From NCBI GenBank assembly GCA_904419745.1, contig CAJFSS010000004.1, positions 90,153-154,152 on the forward strand: a DNA stretch of 64,000 nucleotides, given 5' to 3'. The translations under genes were made by a program, and so were the position numbers. This stretch comes from Candidatus Pseudoruminococcus merdavium. Its GTDB lineage: Bacteria > Bacillota > Clostridia > Oscillospirales > Ruminococcaceae. Under the pieces are notes generated by a model. That model did no database searches. It saw only the letters and a list, made by a program, of their open reading frames with translations, and had not been told where the DNA came from. Position 1 is the first letter of the stretch. Every line of letters starts with the position of its first letter. This document shows, piece by piece, positions 44,140 to 52,879 of this stretch.

Positions 44140-44938
44140 TCATAAATACTTGCGCTGCTTTTCCATGAGCGTCGGGCAGACATTTGTGTACCGAACAGAC
44201 TTTTTTATTAAAATTCTGGCGACGTTTATTCCGGTTGCGGTTCAGCTTTTTTTGTGGACGGCTGTTTATGGCAGCTCTGGTAAGGAGACTATTTACGGGC
44301 GCACTTACTATGAAATGATGTTTTATCTTACAATCTCCTTTGTTATCACCTTTTTTTTGACCTGCGATGAGGCCAATGAGGTTTCTGCTGACATTAAATC
44401 AGGAAATCTCAATCAGTTCCTGATTCGGCCCATCAGCTATATAGGACAAAAAATTTCCTGTTTTCTAGGAAGCAAAGTGATTGTCCTTGTTTTTGTGGGC
44501 GTTATGTTTGTCGCTACAATTTTGCTGTTTGATTTTCGATTGGGGTATCAGATTGAACTGGTCAATCTGCTGATATTTTTGCTGATTATTTTGCTTGCTT
44601 TGATACTCCAGTTTCTAATGTACTTGTGTATGGGAACCTGTGCATTCTGGATTACGGACGCTTGGGGTATTTTCTTTGGGGGTCGCTATATCATCAATAT
44701 TCTGAGCGGTTCTCTATTTCCGTTGGAGGTATTTGGGGATACGCTCAATGGAATATTCTCGTTTCTCCCATTCCAGTATACGACTTATTTTCCCATCAAT
44801 GTTTTACAGGGCAGAATGGACGGAGCGGAAATACTCAAATGCTTTGCCATACAAATTATCTGGATTATACTGCTGTACGGGCTCTACCGTCTGCTATGGA
44901 GCAGAGGCCAGAAGCAGTACATGGCGATAGGGGGATAG
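44126..44938 (+). CDS. ABC-2 exporter permease 1 (COG4587-like)
   Basis: The 270-residue protein has six hydrophobic segments (about residues 24-45, 58-80, 110-135, 140-170, 180-205, 230-250). It carries a charged cytoplasmic loop EANEVSADIKSGNLNQFLIRPISY, characteristic of the DUF990 permeases. It pairs with the next gene as a heterodimeric channel. The start lies inside the ATPase gene. The membrane location and likely export role follow from the triad context. Confidence 0.9.
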   Translation: MKGNNHKYLRCFSMSVGQTFVYRTDFFIKILATFIPVAVQLFLWTAVYGSSGKETIYGRTYYEMMFYLTISFVITFFLTCDEANEVSADIKSGNLNQFLIRPISYIGQKISCFLGSKVIVLVFVGVMFVATILLFDFRLGYQIELVNLLIFLLIILLALILQFLMYLCMGTCAFWITDAWGIFFGGRYIINILSGSLFPLEVFGDTLNGIFSFLPFQYTTYFPINVLQGRMDGAEILKCFAIQIIWIILLYGLYRLLWSRGQKQYMAIGG

Positions 44939-44940
44939 GG

Positions 44941-45753
44941 ATGAAAGCAGTATTTTATAACATAAAAAAGCATCTTGTTATTTTAAAGATGTTCACAAAA
45001 AACTACCTGATCTCCCAGATGGAATACAAGTGCAGTTTTTTTACTTACCTTATTGTTGAAACCATTGTTCTGCTTTCCAAACTTTTGTACGTTGGGGTAA
45101 CTTATAATACAGGCATTACGGTCAACGGATTGAAACCAGAAGAGATTTTGCTGTTCAACGGTACATTTTTCATTGTTTCTGGAGTATATGGTGGCTTTTT
45201 CATGCTCAATTTTTCCAATTTCCGTACTAAAGTAAAAAACGGGGATTTGGATTTGCTGATGGTAAAGCCTGTTTCCTTGCAGTTTATGTGTACACTTTCC
45301 ACAGTGGAATTTGCCGTACTGATCCCAAATGTCGGAACGGGGATTGTAATGGTCTGTTATGTCTGGAATGTCTGTCAGCTTCAGGTCAGTGTGTTCAATA
45401 TATTGGGATATCTGTTCCTGATCTTGTGTGGTATTGTCATTGTTTACAACATCTTGTTTTTGCCTCAGCTGCTCTCTTTTAAGCTGATAGAAACGAATTC
45501 CTTGTTTAAAATAACATCCTCCCTGTCGAATTTTAACATGATGCCAATGCACATTTATCCAGAAATTATGAAGAGAATCGGAATTTTTATCTTTCCGATT
45601 TTTGTTGTCACGAACTTCCCATCTATGTTTATTTTGGGAAAGCTCAACATCTGGTATGTGCTGTGGTCACCTGTTGCCGCCATTTTGTTAACCGTTCTGG
45701 TTCGGTTACTGTGGAAAAAATCCGTCAAAGGATATTCCAGTGCTATGAACTAA
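44941..45753 (+). CDS. ABC-2 exporter permease 2 (COG3694-like)
   Basis: The 270-residue protein has about six hydrophobic segments and the loop FSNFRTKVKNGDLDLLMVKPVSLQ, the counterpart of the loop in permease 1. It is the second half of the exporter channel. The ATG at 44941 lies 2 nt past the previous stop, after GGGGGATAGGG; the frame is open further upstream but overlaps the neighbouring gene in a different frame and is not coding there. It is followed by the adenylation-PCP gene in the same operon. Confidence 0.88.
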   Translation: MKAVFYNIKKHLVILKMFTKNYLISQMEYKCSFFTYLIVETIVLLSKLLYVGVTYNTGITVNGLKPEEILLFNGTFFIVSGVYGGFFMLNFSNFRTKVKNGDLDLLMVKPVSLQFMCTLSTVEFAVLIPNVGTGIVMVCYVWNVCQLQVSVFNILGYLFLILCGIVIVYNILFLPQLLSFKLIETNSLFKITSSLSNFNMMPMHIYPEIMKRIGIFIFPIFVVTNFPSMFILGKLNIWYVLWSPVAAILLTVLVRLLWKKSVKGYSSAMN

Positions 45754-45771
45754 TTGAAAGGATGTCTTGTC

Positions 45772-47466
45772 ATGATTGAAATAATGAGGGGAATCAACCC
45801 AAATATCCAGCAGTTCATTTTAGAAAAAGCACGGGAATATGCTCCTGAACACGAAAAAACCGTGGCGGTCATGTTGGGACGAACGCAGAGGCTGATCGAC
45901 GTGCTGACAGCATTGATTTCGCTTCAAATTACTTATATTCCAATTGATCCACAGTTGCCAGACAGTCGTGTGGCGGAAATTCTTGCGGACAGCCGTCCCG
46001 ACTTTGTCATTACTGAGCCAGATGCTGTGGAACGGGTGAGTGGGTTTCCTGCACTAAGTATTCCTGTAGGAATGGATTGCTGTTCCACTCGAAAACCATT
46101 TCGGTTTTCAGATGCGTCGGAAGATTATATTGTATATGTGCTGTATACTTCCGGTTCCACTGGAAAACCAAAGGGTGTGAAGGTGAAAAAAAGTTCTCTA
46201 CAAAATTTGAGTGCAGGATGGTATCGCCTGTTTTCCCAGTATAGCAGCATAATATGCCTAGCTAGTTTGAGCTTTGATATGTTTTTTTCTGAAACAATCC
46301 TTCCGTTGTTCCATGATTACCGGGTATTTTTGGGAAATGAAGTGGAAATGAATAATCCAAGGCTTTTAGAAAAGGAAATTGCCAACACGCCGGCTGATAT
46401 CATCCAGTTTACGCCTTCCAGACTCAGACAATTACTTGCACTTGATAAGGAACTTACTTGTTTAGGACATATCAAGGCGCTATTCTTGGCAGGAGAAAAT
46501 TTTCATTCACCTTTGCTTGACTTGGTAAGAGAAAAGCTGAGCTGTAAAATCTATAACTTGTACGGGCCTACGGAAACAACTATCTATGCTACTTGCAGCG
46601 ACTTGACGGAAAAAGATGAAGTCGATATCGGCAAGCCCTTTGATCATTACCTGATAGATATTGTAGATGATAGTTTCCGTCCTCTTAAAGAGGGACAAAT
46701 CGGAGAACTGGTTATTTCCGGAATCAGTGTGGCGGATGGATACTTAAACCAAGAGGAACTGACGGCCCAGGTGTTTAGGAAGGAATTGTTGTATGAAAAT
46801 ATGGTTTCCTATTTCACCGGAGATCTGGGTTATCGAAAAACAAATGGAGAAATCCATTATGTGGGACGTAAGGACCATCAGGTAAAACTTCGCGGATTCC
46901 GGATTGAGTTGGAGGAAATCGAAAGAAAGGCGGAGATGGTTCCCGGAATTACCGCAGCAATCTGTGTAGTATACCAGAAACGAATACTGGTTCTCTGCTA
47001 CACGGCAGAAAACCCAATTGAGGAGGAGTGCCTGCGTACCTATCTTCAGGAGGTGTTGCCATCGTATATGGTACCTTCTTTTCTTGTATATCTCCCGGTT
47101 TTTGAGCACACAGTGACGGGAAAAGTCGATAGAAGACAGGTAGAACAGTCAGTTATCCGCCGACTGGATGGAGCGGGAGATCGCATGGAGTACAAACTTT
47201 TTGAGGATGAGATTTCCCAAAAAGTGCTATCCATTGTATCCGAACAAATCGAGCAGCCCGTTACAGAGGAGCTTTGTAACACTCCACTGATAGAGCTTGG
47301 AATCGATTCTATCCTCTATATCGAGCTGATTGTGGCTTTAGAGGAAAAGTTTGAAATTGAATTTGATGAGGACGACCTGATGGATGGAGGACAGAAAGAT
47401 ATCCTTACAATAATTCAGCAGGTAAAAGAGATACTGGGGGATGTAGGCTCCAATGAAAGAAATTGA
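45772..47466 (+). CDS. NRPS-like adenylation-PCP didomain
   Basis: The 564-residue protein has an amino-acid adenylation domain and a C-terminal carrier. Core motifs: VLYTSGSTGKPKG (A3), LSFDMFF (A4, with the Asp that binds the alpha-amino group), NLYGPTETTIYA (A5), ELVISGISVADGY (A6), YFTGDLGY (A7), GRKDHQVKLRGFRIELEEIE (A8) and GKVDRRQ (A10). The PCP site is ELGIDSILYIEL with S513. There is no condensation domain. It should load an alpha-amino acid on its own carrier. The ATG at 45772 with AAAGGAT is preferred over an upstream TTG. It overlaps the BtrH-type gene by 14 nt. Confidence 0.92.
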   Translation: MIEIMRGINPNIQQFILEKAREYAPEHEKTVAVMLGRTQRLIDVLTALISLQITYIPIDPQLPDSRVAEILADSRPDFVITEPDAVERVSGFPALSIPVGMDCCSTRKPFRFSDASEDYIVYVLYTSGSTGKPKGVKVKKSSLQNLSAGWYRLFSQYSSIICLASLSFDMFFSETILPLFHDYRVFLGNEVEMNNPRLLEKEIANTPADIIQFTPSRLRQLLALDKELTCLGHIKALFLAGENFHSPLLDLVREKLSCKIYNLYGPTETTIYATCSDLTEKDEVDIGKPFDHYLIDIVDDSFRPLKEGQIGELVISGISVADGYLNQEELTAQVFRKELLYENMVSYFTGDLGYRKTNGEIHYVGRKDHQVKLRGFRIELEEIERKAEMVPGITAAICVVYQKRILVLCYTAENPIEEECLRTYLQEVLPSYMVPSFLVYLPVFEHTVTGKVDRRQVEQSVIRRLDGAGDRMEYKLFEDEISQKVLSIVSEQIEQPVTEELCNTPLIELGIDSILYIELIVALEEKFEIEFDEDDLMDGGQKDILTIIQQVKEILGDVGSNERN

Positions 47467-48472
47467 TCTGATTTATGATAGGCTACCGTATCCGACGGAG
47501 CAGTTTTATTCCTGCATCGGAGGACGGCTACTCTGTGCGTTTCGTTATTTCCAAAAAGACAACAGTAGTGTGAAACTTTATCCGTATCTTTTATTATGCA
47601 ATCTTCAGTTCATCCCCCTTTTTGAAGGGGAAATTCCTAGGAAAAGATTTTTGGAGGATCCATCCTATTTTCGTTCTGTTGAACTGAAAACACCAGAGGG
47701 TTCAGAACTGTTTTCGTTGAGGGGAATCCCTTTTTTAAATAATTATCTAAAGGATTATGGCATGATTTTTCATGCGCGTAAAGGGATTTCTAAAAATACT
47801 TTGCTGGAGTTGGTAAGGAGTGAGTTTGCGCAGGGTAATGTGGTAATTCTGAGGATTGACCAATTTTTTCATAGGAAAAGCGAGAAATATCAAAAACAGA
47901 AAAATGCCCACCATGCACTTCTCCTTAAGGGAATTGCGGACAGCAGAAGATGCGTGATAGCATCAGATTCCCTTTATTTTAATGAATATGATATCCCATA
48001 TGATGAACTAAAAAATATGTCGATAGGCTCCATGTACACAGTTTGTTGTCATGTACAGAAGACAGTGTTAAGTATGGATTTGTTGGGATTACTTGAAGCT
48101 TTAAAGAAACAAAATCCGGGGAATTCAGTTATAAAACCTTGTTTTGAAGAATTATGCCGGTGCCTTAGTGAATGCCAAGGTCCAGTGCTTAAACGGATAT
48201 TATATGGCTATGTGCATAATTTTAAATATGTGTTGCTACCATATTTTCGGGCTAGAAAGGTTTTGATACAGGAAATCGAAAAGATGTCCACAGAAACAGG
48301 AGAGCTCTGCAGGCTCTGTGAAGAATACAGAGTTTTGTGGGAAGGATTTTTACTCTTGCTGACCCGTACAGCTAACACAGGAAAAGGGATTGGGATGCTC
48401 ATGAAGCGAATAAATGCAATACAACAGCAGGAGTTAGAAATTCAGAAAAACTTAACGCAGATAACACTTTAA
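47453..48472 (+). CDS. BtrH-type papain-like acyltransferase 2
   Basis: The 339-residue protein has an N-terminal BtrH-like domain with candidate nucleophile C21 in YSCIGGRLL, histidines in KNAHHALLLKGI (H153/H154) and Asp in ASDSLYF (D172). A helical C-terminal half follows. It sits directly after the A-PCP gene with a 14-nt overlap, in the position where an NRPS would have a condensation or release domain. It may transfer the carrier-bound acyl group to an amine, as BtrH does in butirosin synthesis. Similarity is at fold and motif level, so a peptidase role is also possible. Confidence 0.65.
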   Translation: MKEIDLIYDRLPYPTEQFYSCIGGRLLCAFRYFQKDNSSVKLYPYLLLCNLQFIPLFEGEIPRKRFLEDPSYFRSVELKTPEGSELFSLRGIPFLNNYLKDYGMIFHARKGISKNTLLELVRSEFAQGNVVILRIDQFFHRKSEKYQKQKNAHHALLLKGIADSRRCVIASDSLYFNEYDIPYDELKNMSIGSMYTVCCHVQKTVLSMDLLGLLEALKKQNPGNSVIKPCFEELCRCLSECQGPVLKRILYGYVHNFKYVLLPYFRARKVLIQEIEKMSTETGELCRLCEEYRVLWEGFLLLLTRTANTGKGIGMLMKRINAIQQQELEIQKNLTQITL

Positions 48473-48939
48473 GGATATTAATAGGATGGTAAGTTTTTTT
48501 GTTTCTTTTTGGAAATGTATACATATTTTCGTTTCTATTAATGTAATTATGTATTCCTCTACTGATTTCATACAGGCAAAGAAAGATTCTGCTACTGAGT
48601 TATTGTGTGGAGAAATTAGGTACTGAAAAATGGCTTTACTTTGTTTTTTCCGAAGATATGAATGCAACTCGTAAGAGACAATTATGAGACTTGAACAGAA
48701 TAAAAAATCAAATTTTCAGACAATATCGGTTCTGAAAAACCGGTTTAAAGGATTCTTTTGACCGAGTTATATTGTTAGAGATTGAAACTTTGTAATATGT
48801 GTCTTTTCAGAAGAACAAATCGATAATAATGCAGATATAATAAAATGTCTTATTTACTATCACATATGTTATGTCACTGCCCCAAACAATATTTGGGGCT
48901 TCTGTCGTGCGTGAAGTTTCGTTTCCCTATTGCTATTTT
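48473..48939. other. non-coding junction between cluster and mobile element
   Basis: About 467 bases without a supported gene. The left part is AT-rich and has no clear terminator after the last cluster gene. A GCCCCAAA-CAATA-TTTGGGGC hairpin at 48879-48899 ends it. As the integrase end of the element abuts this stretch, an attachment site is expected here, but I could not identify a repeat that proves it. Confidence 0.5.
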
Positions 48940-49464
48940 TCAAAATTCCCTCAGCAGCCTTTTATATGTTTCATTCTGTACCGAAGCGATTTGCTTCGGC
49001 GATGAAATGTATGAGACAAATTCGCTTTTTGATATATACTGCACTGCACGGACGGTAATGCCGTGCAGTGCTTTTTCTTTGATCAGTTTGTGAATCCGCT
49101 GAGGAGCGAATCCGGCAAGAAATGCTGCCGTTTGTGTAGGCAGCGCATCAGGAAGCTCTGCCCATTCTTTTTCAAGCCACAGGCGGAAGGCCTTGCTGTT
49201 CTCTACTGTCGGTTCTAAGATACGGCGCGGGTGGTGCTCAGTACGATTTGAAAATTTGCCGACAAGCTCTGCTAAAAAGCCGTCCTCTGTTTCCATACGG
49301 TACTTAAATTTTTCTGCCTCTTCTCTGCGCACACGGTACTTATGCGTTGCATGTCCTGTGTTTTCATGCGGAATATAATCATGATCCATCAGATATTTCA
49401 TCTTCCGGGTAGAGATGTGAAGATACTGCCGCAGTTCACTCCCGCTCATAAAATCTTTTTTCAT
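48940..49464 (-). CDS. DNA-binding protein with two excisionase-like domains
   Basis: The 174-residue protein has two small winged-helix/Xis-like units. One is at the N-terminus (MSGSELRQYLHISTRKMKYL, then DYIPHENTGHATHKYR), the other near residues 110-165 (TQTAAFLAGFAPQRIHKLIKE ... YISKSEFVSYI). Between them is a charged helical linker. It lies outside the integrase gene at the tip of the element. It may bend DNA for excision or regulate integration. I do not recognise a named family. Confidence 0.65.
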   Translation of the reverse strand: MKKDFMSGSELRQYLHISTRKMKYLMDHDYIPHENTGHATHKYRVRREEAEKFKYRMETEDGFLAELVGKFSNRTEHHPRRILEPTVENSKAFRLWLEKEWAELPDALPTQTAAFLAGFAPQRIHKLIKEKALHGITVRAVQYISKSEFVSYISSPKQIASVQNETYKRLLREF

Positions 49465-49509
49465 ATTGCACTCCTTATGTAACAGGCACTCCGCAGAGTG
49501 CCTTTCTTT

Positions 49510-50706
49510 TTATTCTTTTCCCATACTCAGAATGTCCGTCATAATATCCGCGCTCGCCTGTTTGCTCTCTTTATCCAAGTGTGCATAGATATTGCTGGTG
49601 GTGGCAAGGTCGGAGTGTCCGAGGAAATTTGACACATTGATCAGCGGCACGTTCTGGCTGATGAGAAGGCTCGCAAAAGTGTGTCTTAAGTCATGAAAGC
49701 GTATATGCCGCAGGCCGTATTTCTTTAACAGGTCGCTGAAGTGCTGTGTCACATAGCTCGGCCGTATCAGCTCGCCCAGTTCATTGACGCAGACGAAGTC
49801 GTCATACTTTCGGTTGTAGCTTCCCTTAAACAGCCTGCGATACATGTCCTGTTTTTCCTTTTCTTCCGTCAGCATCTCATACACCGGATCGGGCAGAGGC
49901 AGTGTGCGCCTGCTGGATTTGTTTTTCATTTCCTCTTCGGGTCGGATGATCACCTTGCCGTTTTCTTTGTACTCTACAATTTTAGTATCCAGCAGGACCG
50001 TTTTCTTCTCCCAGTCGATCCGCGACCAGCGAATCCCCAGTGCCTCGCTTCTCCGCAGTCCCATACCGCCTGCAAGAAGAATTGCCGGATAGATCACGTC
50101 TGTCCGCGTCAGTCCCAGCAGGGTTACAAGCTCCTCCTTACTGTAATTTGCGCCGTGGAATTTGTTTTTCTTCGGACGGTCAATGCGGTCAAAGGGATTG
50201 ACATCGATCATTCCGTCCTTGAATGCCTGCTTAAACGCGCGGTGCAGAACGGCGTGATAGTGGATCACCGTGTTGGAAACCACACCGTCCGCATAGAGAG
50301 TTTCATAAAAATCTTCTACATCTTTCACGGTGAGGTTTCCGACTGTCAGATGACTTCGGGCAGAAAAATACCGCCGAATCTTACCGTAAATCATGGAATG
50401 GTAACTTTCGACGGTGTTCTTCTGCAGATTCTGCTGTATCTTTTTGAGATAGCCGCACATATATTCAAAGATCGGAATATCTGACGGCGGACGATTTCCC
50501 TGGGCAATCCGTTCGGCGTATTCCTCCTCAAACTGTTTGACCACCTCTCGGAAGGCTTTGTTTACTTTGGATTTATTACTTCCCTCCGGCAGTCCCAGAG
50601 AGCGCCATACCGGTTTGCTTTTTCTGTTTTCTTTTGTCTGGATCACGGCGTAGAGCCGTCCTTTTTTAGGCTGTACGCTTGCAGGAAGGGTGTTTGATGC
50701 TGCCAT
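49510..50706 (-). CDS. int: tyrosine recombinase / integrase
   Basis: The 398-residue integrase has an N-terminal AP2-like arm-binding region and a SAM-like core-binding domain (about residues 75-180). The catalytic domain carries R218 (GLRRSE), H338 and R341 (HDLRHTF), H364 (LGHSD) and Y374 (SNIYAHL). The full catalytic set is present, so the enzyme should be active. It resembles integrases of Tn916/Tn1549-like and related Clostridial elements. The ATG at 50706 has AGGAG upstream; the frame runs further but overlaps the excisionase gene. Confidence 0.93.
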   Translation of the reverse strand: MAASNTLPASVQPKKGRLYAVIQTKENRKSKPVWRSLGLPEGSNKSKVNKAFREVVKQFEEEYAERIAQGNRPPSDIPIFEYMCGYLKKIQQNLQKNTVESYHSMIYGKIRRYFSARSHLTVGNLTVKDVEDFYETLYADGVVSNTVIHYHAVLHRAFKQAFKDGMIDVNPFDRIDRPKKNKFHGANYSKEELVTLLGLTRTDVIYPAILLAGGMGLRRSEALGIRWSRIDWEKKTVLLDTKIVEYKENGKVIIRPEEEMKNKSSRRTLPLPDPVYEMLTEEKEKQDMYRRLFKGSYNRKYDDFVCVNELGELIRPSYVTQHFSDLLKKYGLRHIRFHDLRHTFASLLISQNVPLINVSNFLGHSDLATTSNIYAHLDKESKQASADIMTDILSMGKE

Positions 50707-51028
50707 GGTTCTTAGCTCCTTTCTTATTTTTCTTCTCCGCGACACACACAATACCACAAGTGTTTTGAGAAGTCCAGACAATATTTGAAGCCATTTTCGT
50801 GAAAGTTACGCCGGGGTGCGAAGATGCTTTTTCTCCCTGTCTGAGATACTTTATAAGTTCCGATTTTGCGATTCTGTTTTCCCTGCCGACTTTTACAGCC
50901 GGGAGCTTTCTTTCCGCGATGAGTTTATACACCGTCTTGGTGCTGACGCGCAGAATCTGCGCCGTTTCTTTCACATTAAGTGCGGCGGGATAGCCGCATA
51001 GTGATTTTGTGATTTCTTTTTTGGTCAT
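50666..51028 (-). CDS. xis: excisionase-family helix-turn-helix protein
   Basis: The 120-residue protein contains the excisionase/MerR-like HTH_17 unit (LNVKETAQILRVSTKTVYKLI, then PAVKVGRENRIAKSELIKYLRQG, residues 18-65). A basic C-terminal tail follows, with Lys-rich and Cys residues. It overlaps the integrase start by 41 nt, the usual xis-int order. Family members bend DNA at the attachment site to favour excision. The tail beyond the HTH may be only loosely conserved. Confidence 0.82.
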   Translation of the reverse strand: MTKKEITKSLCGYPAALNVKETAQILRVSTKTVYKLIAERKLPAVKVGRENRIAKSELIKYLRQGEKASSHPGVTFTKMASNIVWTSQNTCGIVCVAEKKNKKGAKNHGSIKHPSCKRTA

Positions 51029-51039
51029 AGATTATCCTC

Positions 51040-52533
51040 CTACATATTCATTGTAAATTCCTGTTCCTCTGTTTCTTTTTCTTCCGCCGGTGTGTCGTCA
51101 CGGTGTGCAAGTTCCGAGACGATACCCACGGCAAGACCGATGAGAGCGCCGGCATTGGCCCCGGCTTCCTGCGCTTCGATCCGCTTCCGGCGTTCCTCCG
51201 GATCCTCTGTATCGTTTTCTATTATCCTACCAGCTTCCAGAATACCACGGATACGATTACCGATAACAAGACCGCCGCCACTGATGTGCCGATCAGAATC
51301 TGCATAAACTTGCGATTCAGCCTGTCGATCGCCGTAGTTAAATTCTTGATTTCTTTGTCCATAGCCGAAGAGAGTTTCAAAATAAATTCTTCTTGATTCT
51401 TCCCAGCCTGTTCGGCGGATGCCTGCATCTCCTGCACCGTCATGCTGTTTTCCTCGATCAATGTTCTCACTGCTTTCTGATTTTCCGCTGTCAGTTTCGC
51501 AACTGTATTCTCCATATACGACACTTCGATTTCCTGAATCTCCTGAAAGCGGTCTTCCAGCTCTTTCTTGGTTGCCAGTTTGTCGATCATCCGATAGAGC
51601 GTCGGCTGAAAGGTTACGATCTGTTTTGCCAAATTGAGTTCCGTTGTTCTCTGCGTTACTGGGATCGCATAGACCACCGGCTGGTACGGCTGAAGTTCCA
51701 GTTCTGTTATGGCTTCGGCATTCTTCTGTATCAGCAAATCCACTGCACTGTTTTTCTGTGATTTGTTCTCTGAGTTGTAATTCATATTCTAAATTTCCTT
51801 TCCGATATTTTTCGTCGTGCAGTTTGATATCCCTGCACTTCATTCCGTTGGGACAGGTGAACGTGATATATTTTCTCTCGTCTGTCCATGTGATTTGATA
51901 GCCGCGGCGGTTCATCTCAAGAATAAAGTTCGCACGGCTTCCGCATTTCTGCATTGCTTTTTCGATGTCTGCCATCAGACGGAATTTCCAGCTTTGGCCT
52001 TTTGCCGCCGCACGGTATTCGCGGGAAGAAAGTTTTGCTCCTGATTCTTCATAAGGCTTAAGCGTTGAAAGCCCGTGCCGCGAACAGATTTCATCGCTGA
52101 TGCCCCGAAGGATTTTGAGCGTGTTCGGATTTTGTCTCAGCTTGTATCCGGTTTCAAAGCTCACCGAGTTGATGACAAAGTGAGAGTGAATGTGTTCGGC
52201 ATCCGAGTGTGTTGTTACCAGCACCTCATAACCCGGCCACGCTTTTTCGGCAAACTCCAGGGCAACCTCGTGTGCTTTCTCAGCCGTGACTGATTCATCC
52301 GGAGAAAAGGACTGCACATACTGATAAAAATTGATGCCGTCTGTCTTTTTGTACGCGCCTTTGGTTGCCATGAATTCCGTGAAGGCATTTTTACCATTGC
52401 AATTCACGCCGCCGACCAGGCTGCGTCCGCTTTGCCGGTCAAAGACTTTTTTGTCCTGCGTGCAGTAATCAATCACACCTTTCATTGCGCTCACGGTCTG
52501 TTTACTTTCCCGAATATAGGTCACCGTTGCCAT
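51040..52533 (-). CDS. MobA/VirD2-type relaxase
   Basis: The 497-residue protein is a MOB-P-like relaxase of mobilisable Clostridial elements. It has a catalytic Tyr candidate in the first 25 residues, then the metal triad region THSDAEHIHSHFVIN with H109, H114, H116 and H118. The nuclease domain ends near residue 250. The rest is a low-complexity hydrophilic region rich in Gly, Ser, Asn and Gln with the spacing of an out-of-frame overlapping gene (see 51222). Its start overlaps mobC by 13 nt. It should nick oriT and lead the strand into a recipient through a helper conjugation system. Confidence 0.9.
   Translation of the reverse strand: MATVTYIRESKQTVSAMKGVIDYCTQDKKVFDRQSGRSLVGGVNCNGKNAFTEFMATKGAYKKTDGINFYQYVQSFSPDESVTAEKAHEVALEFAEKAWPGYEVLVTTHSDAEHIHSHFVINSVSFETGYKLRQNPNTLKILRGISDEICSRHGLSTLKPYEESGAKLSSREYRAAAKGQSWKFRLMADIEKAMQKCGSRANFILEMNRRGYQITWTDERKYITFTCPNGMKCRDIKLHDEKYRKGNLEYELQLREQITEKQCSGFADTEECRSHNRTGTSAVPAGGLCDPSNAENNGTQFGKTDRNLSADALSDDRQTGNQERAGRPLSGDSGNRSVVYGEYSCETDSGKSESSENIDRGKQHDGAGDAGIRRTGWEESRRIYFETLFGYGQRNQEFNYGDRQAESQVYADSDRHISGGGLVIGNRIRGILEAGRIIENDTEDPEERRKRIEAQEAGANAGALIGLAVGIVSELAHRDDTPAEEKETEEQEFTMNM
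51222..51785 (-). CDS. MobB-like coiled-coil membrane protein overlapping the relaxase gene
   Basis: The 187-residue product lies wholly inside the relaxase gene in another frame of the same strand. It has its own AAAGGA site before the ATG at 51785. It is helical and charged, with a long coiled coil (about residues 75-150) and one clean C-terminal membrane helix (MQILIGTSVAAVLLSVIVSV). ColE1-type mobB genes overlap mobA in just this way and encode a membrane partner of the relaxase. The low-complexity composition of the relaxase over this span supports double coding. Confidence 0.78.
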   Translation of the reverse strand: MNYNSENKSQKNSAVDLLIQKNAEAITELELQPYQPVVYAIPVTQRTTELNLAKQIVTFQPTLYRMIDKLATKKELEDRFQEIQEIEVSYMENTVAKLTAENQKAVRTLIEENSMTVQEMQASAEQAGKNQEEFILKLSSAMDKEIKNLTTAIDRLNRKFMQILIGTSVAAVLLSVIVSVVFWKLVG

Positions 52534-52856
52534 TGCCTGTTCCTCACAATCTCAAGCAGGGCGTCGTAGATTTTCTTCTGTCCGTCTATGACATCCTGAA
52601 AATTATACGATGTGAAAGCGCCGGAATGAATTTTTGCCGCGATCTGATTGATGTTGTTGCCGATGCGTTTGAGTTCAATCAGCAGAGGTTTTACATCTTC
52701 CGCAACATGAATCGGTGTTTCCAGTGACAGTGTCACCAGATAATCCGTTACGTTCCTGTTCGCTTTTGCAGCGTTCTTTTGGATGCGTTCCTTTTCTTTT
52801 TGCGTTACACGTATGGTTAGCGTAGTATCCCGTCTTCTTTTATCTGCTGTATTCAT
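52521..52856 (-). CDS. mobC: MobC-type relaxosome protein
   Basis: The 111-residue protein has an N-terminal ribbon-helix-helix part (DTTLTIRVTQKEKERIQKNAAKANRNVTDYLV) and a helical C-terminal part with the MobC signature ELKRIGNNINQIAAKIHSG. It helps the relaxase open the strands at oriT. It is upstream of the relaxase gene and overlaps it by 13 nt. Confidence 0.9.
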   Translation of the reverse strand: MNTADKRRRDTTLTIRVTQKEKERIQKNAAKANRNVTDYLVTLSLETPIHVAEDVKPLLIELKRIGNNINQIAAKIHSGAFTSYNFQDVIDGQKKIYDALLEIVRNRQWQR

Positions 52857-52879
52857 AAATTACGATCCTTTCTGTTGTT

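Noticed and set aside
44626..44940. Longer N-terminus for exporter permease 2
   Set aside because: The open frame upstream of 44941 overlaps permease 1 in another frame and is not membrane-like; the ATG at 44941 fits the family length and spacing.
32611..50775. Shared 14-mer TGTTTTGAGAAGTC at the decayed tRNA (32612) and near the integrase start (50761) as an attachment repeat
   Set aside because: Matches of this length are expected by chance in a 64-kb window, and the second copy lies inside xis/int coding sequence rather than at the element tip.
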